Below are positions 8,539 through 16,706 of a stretch of 64,000 bases of DNA, piece after piece (position 1 is the stretch's first letter; every line of letters begins with the position of its first letter). Position numbers and translations under genes: made by a program. The DNA comes from CAZYAK01 sp964403335 (lineage in GTDB: Bacteria; Patescibacteriota; Gracilibacteria; Peribacterales; Peribacteraceae), in the NCBI GenBank assembly GCA_964403335.1, contig CAYOFI010000002.1:62001-126000 (forward strand), read 5' to 3'. A model generated the notes under the pieces. It was not told the DNA's origin, searched no databases, and worked only from the letters and a program-made list of their open reading frames with translations.

Positions 8539-9468
8539 TCAGTAAGTCACTTGTTCTATCTTTTCTTGTAAATCCTCCAAACGGTTCTGCGTATAAATCG
8601 CCGTCGTGTTGATATTGGAATGGCCGAGGATCTGCGACAGTCCCACGATGTCGCCGGGATTGGAGCGGAGGTAGTTGAACGCGAAGGCATGCCGCAGCGT
8701 GTGCGGGGAGAGCTTCAACTTTGCCTTCTCGCCGTACTTCTGCACGAGCTTGTGGATCCCTATCGCCGTGAGCGCACCGCGCTGGCTTCGGAACAGCGGC
8801 TCGTCGTGCTTGCGCTCCTGCAAGTACGCTCCCAGCACCTCGCGCACTTTCGGGCTGAGCGGCACGGTGCGGGTCTTGTTGCCCTTAGAGTGTCGGATGA
8901 CTGCTGTGCCTTTGCGCTCCGAAATATGGATGTCGGCAAGGGTGAGGTGGGCGACTTCCGAGACACGCAGCCCCGCCCCAAGCATCAGTTCAACAAGTGC
9001 CGTGTCCCGCAACTTCCCCCGCAGTTCCACCTCCTTCAGGAATCGCCGCGTTTCCTGAGCGGTCAGCCCTTTCGGAGCCAGTGACTGCGCAGCCAGCAGC
9101 TTCACCTTCGATGCAGGGTTCTTCTCGGGCGGTATTACGCCTTCCTCCACAGCAGCGGCGCATAGACGCTTGATGGTCACGAGGCGGCGGTTCACGGTGG
9201 CAACGGCATGGCCGTGCTTCTTCGCCTCATCCCGATAATCGCGGATGTCGCGGTCAACGAGCCGCTTAAAGCTGAATGCCTCGCCATTCGTTTGCACATA
9301 CCACCCGATGAAGCTCTTGAGGTCGGTCTGAATCGCCCTCCGGCTGTTCGGGCTGTAGTCCTCGGAGAGAAGCCTTCGTATGACCTTTTCGAGGTCATGG
9401 TCTACAAGCGGGATGTTATCTATCGAGTTTTCATGGAGATGTCGGACGGCTACTGCGGCGTTTTGCAT
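8539..9468 (-). CDS. Tyrosine recombinase (XerC/D-like integrase)
   Basis: About 309 residues from the ATG at 9468 (MQNAAVAVRH); the upstream extension to 9564 is Cys/Ser-rich and unlikely to be coding. SAM-like core-binding domain (~15-105), then the catalytic domain with the full tyrosine-recombinase set: GAGLRVSEVAHL (Arg), a beta-hairpin Lys near HSKGNKTRTVPL, HTLRHAFAF (His-x-x-Arg), ILGHSNINTTAIY (His and nucleophile Tyr). Length matches Xer proteins, but it sits in the island next to an XRE regulator rather than with housekeeping genes, so it is probably an element integrase. A perfect palindrome lies just upstream at 9491-9508. Confidence 0.9.
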   Translation of the reverse strand: MQNAAVAVRHLHENSIDNIPLVDHDLEKVIRRLLSEDYSPNSRRAIQTDLKSFIGWYVQTNGEAFSFKRLVDRDIRDYRDEAKKHGHAVATVNRRLVTIKRLCAAAVEEGVIPPEKNPASKVKLLAAQSLAPKGLTAQETRRFLKEVELRGKLRDTALVELMLGAGLRVSEVAHLTLADIHISERKGTAVIRHSKGNKTRTVPLSPKVREVLGAYLQERKHDEPLFRSQRGALTAIGIHKLVQKYGEKAKLKLSPHTLRHAFAFNYLRSNPGDIVGLSQILGHSNINTTAIYTQNRLEDLQEKIEQVTY

Positions 9469-9490
9469 GCAGAATGGGGAAGAACTGGAA

Positions 9491-9508
9491 GGATAATGCT
9501 CATTATCC
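9491..9508. promoter_or_regulatory. Perfect palindrome upstream of the tyrosine recombinase
   Basis: GGATAATG-CT-CATTATCC: 8-bp arms with a 2-nt centre, 23 nt before the recombinase start and 74 nt after the end of the XRE gene. It is a good candidate operator for the XRE protein. Confidence 0.5.
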
Positions 9509-9581
9509 GTCCACAATGAAGGGCAGATGCAAGATCTGCACTGGACTGACTGCTGAAGAATCACTCCTAAGGATTGGTGTT

Positions 9582-9803
9582 TTAATCCTCAAATCGGAGC
9601 ATTTTCCACAGTGGGATGCCAAATCCATCGGCCAGACCTTGCAGTACTGCAAGGCTGGGATTCTGCGGATTCTTCCCTTCGAGGCTCTGAACGTACTTCA
9701 GGCTGATATGGGCTTTGCCAGCCAGTTCTTCTTGCGTCATATCGTGTTCCTGTCGCAAAGAGCGCAGACGCTTGCCGAGTTGGTGTGAGGGGTCTTTCTT
9801 CAC
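9582..9803 (-). CDS. XRE-family helix-turn-helix regulator
   Basis: 73 residues, essentially one HTH_3 domain: LGKRLRSLRQEHDMTQEELA, then GKAHISLKYVQSLEG and NPSLAVLQGLADGFGIPL. It uses a GTG start at 9803, with a TATAGT -10-like hexamer (9807-9812 complement) almost touching it. It heads the leftward gene block (recombinase, HEPN, unknowns, OLD nuclease) and is the obvious candidate for its control, possibly through the palindrome at 9491-9508. Confidence 0.85.
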   Translation of the reverse strand: MKKDPSHQLGKRLRSLRQEHDMTQEELAGKAHISLKYVQSLEGKNPQNPSLAVLQGLADGFGIPLWKMLRFED

Positions 9804-9868
9804 ACCACTATACTCGATTGTTCACCAGCTATTGAGTACCAGCAGTCGTTGGTGTACTTTTGTTGGTA

Positions 9869-10078
9869 ATGGGAACCTTGTCACATTTCATGGAATCCCT
9901 CTCTGGATGGGAAACGATGATCGTTTATGGTCTTGCAATAACAGCGATCTACGGCTTTTGGAACACTCATCAGCTCTCCAAGGAATGCAGCAGGTTGCAC
10001 CAGCGCATCTCTGATACTGAGGAGAAAATAAAGAAACTAAAAATACGCTTGAGGCTCAGCAGCGACGAAGATTCATGA
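9869..10078 (+). CDS. Small membrane protein with coiled-coil tail
   Basis: 69 residues from ATG 9869: one hydrophobic helix (WETMIVYGLAITAIYGFW) followed by a charged coiled coil (CSRLHQRISDTEEKIKKLKI). It is transcribed away from the XRE gene and its end overlaps the convergent terminase-like gene by 6 nt. The architecture recalls small phage holin/spanin-like or membrane-anchor proteins, but no family is recognised. Confidence 0.5.
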   Translation: MGTLSHFMESLSGWETMIVYGLAITAIYGFWNTHQLSKECSRLHQRISDTEEKIKKLKIRLRLSSDEDS

Positions 10079-10486
10079 CAAGGGGATAGCTGCTACGGCT
10101 TGCTTCGCCTTTGCGGAGGCTTCAGCTCGATTGTGAATGTCCATGAGACTGATACCGCCCTTCAGCGTTGTCTGGCTATCCGTCCGCTCATGATAGCGTT
10201 CAGGCTGACGCGCCCGGAGCCATTGGAACGCAAGCCTGCCATCTCCGGCGAGGACGGCCTTCATGACCAGCTTCTTTGCTGCGATTAACGGCCATGTTTG
10301 CGCACGTTCCATTCTGTCGGAAAACTCAGGATCCTTCTTCACTTTATCGTAATAGGAATCCCTCGAGATTCCCGCTAGGGAACACGCTTCAGTGACTGTC
10401 GCATCTACCCTGAATGAGTCCTCCAATATCCCGACAACCACCTCGGTGATGACGGAGGGTCTGCCGATTGCTGCTACCTCGTCCAT
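10073..10486 (-). CDS. Helix-turn-helix protein resembling phage terminase small subunits
   Basis: 137 residues. GRPSVITEVVVGILED, VTEACSLAGISRDSYYDKVKKDPEF and MERAQTWPLIAAKKLVMKAV follow the pattern of HTH proteins such as terminase small subunits, in which a DNA-recognition helix (AGISRDSYY) is followed by 'DPEF..R...A'. No large terminase or other phage structural gene is visible nearby, so it could equally be an orphan element protein. It supports a mobile origin for this end of the island. Confidence 0.5.
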   Translation of the reverse strand: MDEVAAIGRPSVITEVVVGILEDSFRVDATVTEACSLAGISRDSYYDKVKKDPEFSDRMERAQTWPLIAAKKLVMKAVLAGDGRLAFQWLRARQPERYHERTDSQTTLKGGISLMDIHNRAEASAKAKQAVAAIPLS

Positions 10487-10747
10487 AGAAGCGATAGTGC
10501 GAGTAGTGGTCAGGTTAATACCAGAAGTGGAGCCGATGCTCTCAGTCTTGCCAACTGCATGTCTGTTCTTGGGGTGTAGTTAGGCATGAACTCACGGATG
10601 ACCTCGATGTACCGATTGCCGAGGTTCCCGTGTTCCCTGTGATAAGATCGGAGAAGTTCGAGTTGTGCTGCCCACTGACGACCAACCTCCGCAGGAGGTT
10701 GCCCGCCGTAGCAGAAGCGAAGGTGGGCTTTCTTCCACAACTATCCT
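10487..10747. other. Right margin of the island, no convincing gene
   Basis: A 76-codon minus-strand frame (10510-10740) is present but its product mixes low-complexity segments with a translated repeat-like module (CYGGQPPAE, from GCCCGCCGTAGCAGAAGCG), so I do not call it a gene. The last ~25 bases before 10748 are pyrimidine-rich and serve as the leader of the following transporter gene. Confidence 0.5.
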
Positions 10748-11464
10748 ATGAAATCCTACCGCTTCTACGATCTCCTCATGGCCGCGTTCGTGGCCGTGCT
10801 GCTCATCAGTAATCTTGCCTCGTCCGCCAAAATCGTCGATTGGGGCTGGGCGCCGTTTGGACTGCGCATGTCGTTTGATGCCGGAACACTGCTGTTTCCG
10901 CTCAGTTACATTTTTGGCGATGTGCTGACAGAGGTCTATGGCTTCGCGAAGGCGCGTCGTGTCATCTGGACCGGCTTTGGGGCGTTGGTGCTGATGAGTC
11001 TCAGCCTTTTTGTGATACAGCACATGCCGCCAGAAAAGTTGTGGCAGGTGCATGTGGGGAACGAAGCCTATGCCTTGATTCTTGGGGGCCTCAGCAGCGG
11101 AGGAATTGTGCTCGCAAGTTTGAGCGCGTATCTCGTTGGTGAATTCAGTAACTCGACGATCCGCGCCAAAATGAAAGTGGCGATGAAGGGCAAAGCGCTG
11201 TGGATGCGCACGATCGGTTCTACGCTTGTGGGCCAAGCGGTCGATACGGGAGTGTTCGTGTTGATCGCCTGTGCACTCGGTGTGTTTCCATGGGAGATAG
11301 CCCTGAGCCTTCTCGTCGCCAATTACGTCTTCAAGGTTGCGATTGAAGTGCTTCTGACGCCGGCGACATATGCGGTCGTCGGATTCTTGAAGAAAGCTGA
11401 ACGCGAAGATTTCTATGATACGAAGACGATGATGAATCCGTTTGGGTTCGGGGCTCACTCCTGA
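10748..11464 (+). CDS. yhhQ: Queuosine precursor transporter (YhhQ/VUT family)
   Basis: A 238-residue inner-membrane protein with about six hydrophobic helices. Family hallmarks: ISNLASSAKIVDWG near the N-terminus, FPLSYIFGDVLTEVYGFAKARRVIW (shown in part: GDVLTEVYGFAKAR), ALWMRTIGSTLVGQAVDTGVF and VANYVFKVAIEVLLTPATY. YhhQ members import 7-cyano-7-deazaguanine for queuosine tRNA modification. The leader is pyrimidine-rich with no Shine-Dalgarno. The last 10 nt overlap the convergent ABC exporter gene. It is the first non-mobile gene right of the island. Confidence 0.88.
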   Translation: MKSYRFYDLLMAAFVAVLLISNLASSAKIVDWGWAPFGLRMSFDAGTLLFPLSYIFGDVLTEVYGFAKARRVIWTGFGALVLMSLSLFVIQHMPPEKLWQVHVGNEAYALILGGLSSGGIVLASLSAYLVGEFSNSTIRAKMKVAMKGKALWMRTIGSTLVGQAVDTGVFVLIACALGVFPWEIALSLLVANYVFKVAIEVLLTPATYAVVGFLKKAEREDFYDTKTMMNPFGFGAHS

Positions 11465-13212
11465 ATAAACCCCTTCACCTGGCTCTCCCACAGCCGCGCG
11501 TAGACGCCTTTCTTGGCAAGGAGTTCATCATGCGTACCGTCTTCCACGATGGTCCCGCCTTCCAAGACGATGATGCGGTCCATCTCGCGGAGCGTGGATA
11601 AACGATGCGCGATGGCAAGAACCGTTTTGCCCTGCATCAAGCAGCGCAACGCGCTCTGGATCGCGATCTCACTTTCACTGTCCAGCGCGGATGTCGCTTC
11701 ATCAAGAACCAAGATCGGCGCATTCTTCAAAATCGCACGGGCGATGGCGATGCGCTGGCGCTGACCGCCCGAAAGTTTTACGCCGCGTTCGCCCACGAGC
11801 GTGTCGTATTTCTGCGGAAGCTTTTCCACAAAGTCGTGCGCTTGCGCGAGTTTTGCGGCTTCAATCACTTCTTGTTCCGTCGCCTCCAAGCGTCCATAGC
11901 GGATGTTGTCGCGCAAGCTGCGATGGAAGAGCGAGGCATCCTGCGGCACGATCGCGATTTTTTGGCGCAAACTTTTTTGCATCACCTGCGTGATATTCTG
12001 ATCGTCTATCAGAATTTCGCCGCGTTGAATGTCGTACTGACGGAGCAGTATCGCCGTGAGCGAGGTCTTGCCCGCGCCGCTGTGCCCGACGATGCCCACC
12101 TTCTGTCCGGCGGGAATTTCCAGTTGGAAATTCCGGAACACTTCCTCGCGGCCGTAGGAAAAATCGACGTCTTTGAAGATAATTTTGCCCTGCTGCACAG
12201 CAAGCGGCTTTGCATCCTTGGGATCCGTAATCTCGTGCGGCTGCAGCAATTCCGTCAGTCCTTCGGAGGCATTGCCGTAGTCATCCATAAAGCGGTTCAA
12301 TTCATTTCCCAATACGAAGATGTGGCGAATCACCTGCATGATCAATCCCACGATCAACGCCACGTCGCCCACTGTGATCAGATTTTGTTGCAAGAGATAG
12401 ACGGCAGTTGCGAGCATCGATCCGATGAAGACCATTTGCAGAAGGTTGCCGCTCACCAGCGACCATTCGGAAAACAGCCAGTTCCGCACGTGCGAGAGCC
12501 GAAAATCCGTGATGTAGTTTTCCAAATGCTTCTCTTCATATTCCTGATGCCCGCTCTGGTGCACGGCCATGATGTTGCTGGCGCTGTCGACCATCGCTCC
12601 GCGCAATTTAGACGACAGTTCCGCAAATCGCATGGAGTAGCGACGCTTATGACGGACCAGAATCAAATTCACCGTCAAAAACAGCAGCACCCATCCCACC
12701 AAAATCGCGGAAAATAACGGGCTGGCCGTCCATGTGGTGTACACGCCCACGATTGTCACCGTCGTCACGGGCAAGAATTGCCAGAGAATGGTTTGGAAGA
12801 CGCTGGCCGTTCCATCGGACACGTTGGAAATACGGCTGACCAACGCGCCCGCGAATCGATCATTAAAGTATCCCGCGCTATGACGCGTGAGATGGGAAAA
12901 AAGCGTCCGGTGAATGGATGCCTTGAGGCGCGTGAACCACTGCATGCCGGTGAATCCGCCGCAGCGCCACGTCAGGCCCCCGCCGACGTAGGTGAGCGTG
13001 AACAACATGGCCCACCATTTCACCGCGGAAAAATCACGCGTGACTTCGGAAGCCGTAATGGAGTTGATGAGCTCCTTTAAAAGGATGTTCGTCAGCCCGT
13101 CAAGGGTGCTCGCCAAAGCCACAAAAAACAGTGCTCCTGCGGCAAACGGCCAGAATTGCCGAGTCATGCGGAGGCCGAAGCGCAGTGGTGAGGTGGGGAG
13201 CGGACGGTCCAT
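11455..13212 (-). CDS. ABC transporter, fused permease and ATPase (exporter type)
   Basis: 585 residues. The N-terminal six-helix ABC_membrane domain (~15-310) is followed by an ATPase domain: Walker A GHSGAGKTS (~377-385), Q-loop IVPQDASLF, signature LSGGQRQR, Walker B ILVLDEATSALDSESE, and H-loop AIAHRLSTL. It works as a homodimer or as half of a heterodimer exporting lipids, peptides or drugs; the substrate cannot be told. A TATACT -10 lies 9 nt before the ATG. It converges with and overlaps the yhhQ gene. Confidence 0.92.
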   Translation of the reverse strand: MDRPLPTSPLRFGLRMTRQFWPFAAGALFFVALASTLDGLTNILLKELINSITASEVTRDFSAVKWWAMLFTLTYVGGGLTWRCGGFTGMQWFTRLKASIHRTLFSHLTRHSAGYFNDRFAGALVSRISNVSDGTASVFQTILWQFLPVTTVTIVGVYTTWTASPLFSAILVGWVLLFLTVNLILVRHKRRYSMRFAELSSKLRGAMVDSASNIMAVHQSGHQEYEEKHLENYITDFRLSHVRNWLFSEWSLVSGNLLQMVFIGSMLATAVYLLQQNLITVGDVALIVGLIMQVIRHIFVLGNELNRFMDDYGNASEGLTELLQPHEITDPKDAKPLAVQQGKIIFKDVDFSYGREEVFRNFQLEIPAGQKVGIVGHSGAGKTSLTAILLRQYDIQRGEILIDDQNITQVMQKSLRQKIAIVPQDASLFHRSLRDNIRYGRLEATEQEVIEAAKLAQAHDFVEKLPQKYDTLVGERGVKLSGGQRQRIAIARAILKNAPILVLDEATSALDSESEIAIQSALRCLMQGKTVLAIAHRLSTLREMDRIIVLEGGTIVEDGTHDELLAKKGVYARLWESQVKGFIQE

Positions 13213-13301
13213 AGGCCCGGGAGTATAGCGGAAAAACAGAAGGTGTACGAAAATCCACCTTTTTTCTTTGCATCTTTTCCAAAGACGAGCATGATCGTTG
13301 C

Positions 13302-15449
13302 ATGTACTGCACCGTCGTCACGGCTTCCAAATCGTTCGGCATCGGCAACGGGCTGACCTATGAGCTGGAAAACGGCCGGGTGGACGTGGGGGCGCCCGTG
13401 CGGGTGCCGCTGCGCAACAAGTTGGTGGAAGGCATCGTGGTGGAAGTGGCCGAAGAACGCAAAGAGCAGGAGTACGACATCAAAAAAATTCAGGATATTC
13501 TGGGGTCCGAGCCGCTCCTTAGTCCCTACGCGCTCAAAACCGCGCAGTGGATGAGCACGCGGTATTTTTGCTCGCTGCGTCACGCCATCGGCCCCTGGCT
13601 CCCGCCGTTTCCGTGGTCGTCCGTGCTGCCCAAAGAAGTCATCGGCTACCGGCTGCGCCGCGCGGATTCCGTCTCCCTGAAAGGGAAAAAACAACAAGCC
13701 GTGGTGGAATATCTGATGGGCAAAGATTGGACGCCGCGGGAAGACATCATGAAGGAGACGGGCGCGGGCGCGACGGTGCTGTCGGGTCTGGAACAGAAAG
13801 GAGTGCTGGCTCTGGAAAAATACACTCCGGATATGCGTGCGGACGGACGGGTCGATGCCGAGCGCGACTCCCCTATCCGCGCACTCCCCGTTTTAACACC
13901 CGCGCAGGAAGCGGTCTATGAATCCATTGTCCGCGATGAGCGGCCCACGCTCCTCTTTGGCGTGACAGGATCGGGAAAGACGGAAATCTACGCGAAGTTG
14001 ATCGCGGAAGCGATCGCTGCCGGAAAGCAGGCGATTTTGCTTCTGCCGGAAATCCTGCTGACGGAGAACTTCATCGGCCGCTTTGAATTTTTACTCCGGC
14101 GCGAGGCGATTTCCGTCTTGCACAGCCGTCTGTCCGAGGCGCAACGCCGGAACGAGTGGCGACGTATTCACGGAGGCGAAGTGTCACTCGTCATGGGATC
14201 GCGCAGCGCCTTGTTTGCGCCGCTCCACCGTTTAGGCGTGGTCATCATCGACGAAGAGCACGAGTGGACCTATAAAAACGAGCAATCACCCCGGTATCAC
14301 GCTCGCGAAACGGCAGCGGCGCTGTGCGCATTTGCCGGTGCAAAACTCGTTCTGGGAACCGCGACGCCGTCGGTAGAATCGTGGGCGCGTACCAAGAACG
14401 GCCAATACAATTTGGCGCGTCTCCCGCACCGGTACAACGATCAGCCCTTGCCAACGGTCCGCGTGGTCGATTTGGCGGATGTGCAGTTTGGAGAAAGCTA
14501 TCCGTTCTCTCCAAGCCTGATCGACGCCATTCGCGAACGGCTGAACAAAAAAGAACAAACTGTCCTCTTTTTGAATCGGCGCGGCATCGCGACGGCGCTT
14601 CTCTGTTTGCAGTGTCGGCGGCGCATCATCTGCCCGGAGTCTCAGCTTCCCTACACGCTCCATACAAATGCGCGCGGCAGGCCGTTTTTGTTGGATCACT
14701 CCACCGGCACCATGGCCGATGTGCCTGCCACGTGCCCACACTGTCAAAGCATACGGCTGCATCCCATCGGTGCCGGTACGCAGCGGATTGAGCTGCTTTT
14801 GTCACGTTTGTTTCCCGGCGCGCGAGTTCTGCGGGCGGATGCCGATACGCTGCATCATCCGGAAGAGATGCGCACCCTCCTGCGGAAGATGAAAGACAAT
14901 GAAGCAGATATTTTGCTCGGAACACAATCGGTCGTAAAAGGGCTCGATCTTCCCAATGTGACGCTCGCGGCGGTACTCATCGCGGACGTCGGGCTCTCGC
15001 TCCCCCACTTCCGCGCCGGCGAACGTATTTTTCAATTGCTCACGCAGCTCACCGGCCGCAGCGGCCGCGCGAAGCCCGGACAGGTGATCATTCAAACGTT
15101 CCGGCCGCAGGCACCGGAAATCGTGTCGGCAGCGGCGCACGAAACGGAAAAATATTTGGATACGGAACTGAAAATCCGTCTCTACAGCGGCTACCCGCCC
15201 GCAACCCGCATCGTCCGGTTGATCGTGCGCGGAGAGAAAGCGGAACTGCACGCCAAACGCATTCACGGCGCATCCGTCGCCGCGGCGTTGCGGATCGGCA
15301 ACGACGCGAAGGTATCGGTATCCCCCACCCTCTTTGGCGGCGGAAAAGTGTGGCATGTGCTGTTGCGCGGCAGCGATCCGACGCTGCTCCTGCCGGAAAT
15401 CGATACGCGTGACGCGGTAATCGATGTGGATGCGATGGAAACGTTATAA
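13302..15449 (+). CDS. priA: Primosomal replication restart helicase PriA
   Basis: 715 residues, typical length. The N-terminal 3'-DNA-binding domain (~1-105) is followed by a superfamily 2 helicase: Walker A GVTGSGKTEIY (~223), DEEH box VIIDEEHEWTYKNEQ (~315), LGTATPSVES, and the C-terminal helicase half with LFLNRRG and ILLGTQSVVKGLDLPNV. Zinc-binding cysteines are present (CLQCRRRIIC ... CPHC). PriA rebuilds replication forks by loading DnaB after fork collapse. A CATGAT hexamer stands 6 nt before the ATG, consistent with a leaderless message. Confidence 0.95.
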   Translation: MYCTVVTASKSFGIGNGLTYELENGRVDVGAPVRVPLRNKLVEGIVVEVAEERKEQEYDIKKIQDILGSEPLLSPYALKTAQWMSTRYFCSLRHAIGPWLPPFPWSSVLPKEVIGYRLRRADSVSLKGKKQQAVVEYLMGKDWTPREDIMKETGAGATVLSGLEQKGVLALEKYTPDMRADGRVDAERDSPIRALPVLTPAQEAVYESIVRDERPTLLFGVTGSGKTEIYAKLIAEAIAAGKQAILLLPEILLTENFIGRFEFLLRREAISVLHSRLSEAQRRNEWRRIHGGEVSLVMGSRSALFAPLHRLGVVIIDEEHEWTYKNEQSPRYHARETAAALCAFAGAKLVLGTATPSVESWARTKNGQYNLARLPHRYNDQPLPTVRVVDLADVQFGESYPFSPSLIDAIRERLNKKEQTVLFLNRRGIATALLCLQCRRRIICPESQLPYTLHTNARGRPFLLDHSTGTMADVPATCPHCQSIRLHPIGAGTQRIELLLSRLFPGARVLRADADTLHHPEEMRTLLRKMKDNEADILLGTQSVVKGLDLPNVTLAAVLIADVGLSLPHFRAGERIFQLLTQLTGRSGRAKPGQVIIQTFRPQAPEIVSAAAHETEKYLDTELKIRLYSGYPPATRIVRLIVRGEKAELHAKRIHGASVAAALRIGNDAKVSVSPTLFGGGKVWHVLLRGSDPTLLLPEIDTRDAVIDVDAMETL

Positions 15450-15611
15450 TTGAAAATGAAAAATTGAAAATTGAAAATTATCGGTGTAATTCATGCGTCG
15501 AAATCATGTTTCGTGTCTAAGTGATGCAGAAAATGCAGCATCGATGCGTCCTTTCCCGAATTCTCAATCTTCCATTCTCAATTTTCAATTCGTCCTCGAG
15601 GATCTACTGTT
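15450..15611. repeat. AT-rich palindromic repeat (AATTTTCAATT family)
   Basis: After priA comes TTGAAAATTGAAAATTGAAAATT, and 100 bases later the inverted arm CTCAATTTTCAATT (about 15585). The same units bound the intergenic region at 46241-46340. It could fold into a long imperfect hairpin and end transcription, but its repetition suggests a dispersed element. Confidence 0.55.
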
Positions 15612-16244
15612 ATGAGCAATTCCCCTCTCTTTCTAATGCCCTATCACCGTTACTTGGCCGAGATGCTCGGCGCGTTTGCTCTGACATTCGTCGTGTGGCT
15701 GTCCGTCGCGTACGCGATGCCGTTCCCCACTCCCGTGATGGCGGCGCTCACGTTGGGATTGTTCGTCTATCTCGTCGGCGGCATCAGCGGCGCGCATCTG
15801 AACCCGGCAATCACGGTCGCATTGCTGACACTCAAGAAGATCTCGTCCAAAGATGCGGTGTTTTATGTCCTGTCGCAGCTGATCGGCGCGGCGGTGGCGA
15901 TGTTTCTGGGCACCATTCTCAGCGGAGCCGGGGCGACGGTGGCCCAAGAAGGCGGATTGGTGGTGGCAGTCGCGGAAACGATCGGCGCGTTCTTCCTGGC
16001 GTTCGGCGTGATGTCCGTCGTGAAAGGCAAAGTCCCCGAGGACATGGCGGGAGTGGTGATCGGATCGTCGCTCTTCATCGGTATTTACACGGCTTCGCCC
16101 TTCGGGAACGCCATCTTGAACCCCGCCGTCGCGCTGGGCATCGGTTCGTTTTCAGCCATGTACATCCTCGGCCCGATTGCCGGGGCTATCGCCGGGGCAT
16201 GGGCATGCGAATATCTGTGGCCCGCACGCGGAAAGAAGAGCTGA
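15612..16244 (+). CDS. MIP-family channel (aquaporin/glyceroporin-like), atypical filter
   Basis: 210 residues with six hydrophobic helices and both half-helix NPA motifs: GAHLNPAITVALL (~62) and GNAILNPAVALGIG (~172). MIP channels conduct water or small neutral solutes. In nearly all relatives the second NPA is followed by Arg, which forms the selectivity filter; here it is Val. The pore should therefore be less selective or pass a different solute. The nearest start is ATG 15612, with GAGG 11 nt upstream. It is flanked by a repeat-rich leader and a convergent methyltransferase gene that begins one base after its stop. Confidence 0.85.
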   Translation: MSNSPLFLMPYHRYLAEMLGAFALTFVVWLSVAYAMPFPTPVMAALTLGLFVYLVGGISGAHLNPAITVALLTLKKISSKDAVFYVLSQLIGAAVAMFLGTILSGAGATVAQEGGLVVAVAETIGAFFLAFGVMSVVKGKVPEDMAGVVIGSSLFIGIYTASPFGNAILNPAVALGIGSFSAMYILGPIAGAIAGAWACEYLWPARGKKS

Positions 16245-16706
16245 TTACTCTTTGCACGTCCGCGCGTGATACAGCGCAATGCCGGCCGCAACCGCCACGT
16301 TTAAGGATTCTTTATTTCCATGCATCGGGATTTGAATGACGTTGTCGCACAACGAAAGAATTTCTTCGGGGACGCCGCTGAGTTCGTGACCGACCACGAT
16401 GCAGATCCGATCGGGAACCTCATACTCCGGCATTGCGACGGCGCCGGGTGCGAGTTCAAGCGCGGCGATGGTCCATCCGTCTTTCTTCAGTCGCTTCAAG
16501 ATCGGCAGCGGATCTTGCGCGTTCTCCCATTGCACCCACTCTTCCGCGCCGATGGCGGTTTTGGTGATTTCCTTCCGCGGCGGGAATCCGGTATAGCCCG
16601 TCAGAAAAATTTTCTCGACGGCGAATGCATCCGCGGTCCGGAAAAACGCCCCCACATTCCACAGTGAACGGACGTTATGCGCCAACAGTGCTATACGGCG
16701 CTTCAT
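16245..16706 (-). CDS. SpoU/TrmH-family RNA 2'-O-methyltransferase
   Basis: 153 residues, the size of the minimal SPOUT domain. The three SpoU motifs are visible: LLAHNVRSLWNVGAFFRTADA (motif 1, with the Asn and Arg; quoted here only to its start LLAHNVRSLWNVGAF), ICIVVGHELSGVP (motif 2) and QIPMHGNKESLNVAVAAGIALY (motif 3, IPMHGNKESLNVAVA). It should use S-adenosylmethionine to methylate a ribose in tRNA or rRNA; the target is not known. The start overlaps the end of the purQ gene by 4 nt (ATGA), so the two are translationally coupled. Confidence 0.9.
   Translation of the reverse strand: MKRRIALLAHNVRSLWNVGAFFRTADAFAVEKIFLTGYTGFPPRKEITKTAIGAEEWVQWENAQDPLPILKRLKKDGWTIAALELAPGAVAMPEYEVPDRICIVVGHELSGVPEEILSLCDNVIQIPMHGNKESLNVAVAAGIALYHARTCKE

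Noticed and set aside
9469..9564. N-terminal extension of the tyrosine recombinase
   Set aside because: Cys/Ser-rich, runs through the palindrome; the Xer-like start is at 9468.
10656..10684. GTTCGAGT ... CGACCA resembling the tRNA-Pro 3' end, a possible right att site
   Set aside because: Only two short words match with unrelated bases between; not enough to call a repeat.
10510..10740. 76-codon frame at the island edge
   Set aside because: Includes translated palindromic module and low-complexity parts; no start signal.
10592..11491. Long minus-strand frame opposite yhhQ
   Set aside because: His/Arg-rich shadow of a clear membrane-protein gene; no protein-like features.
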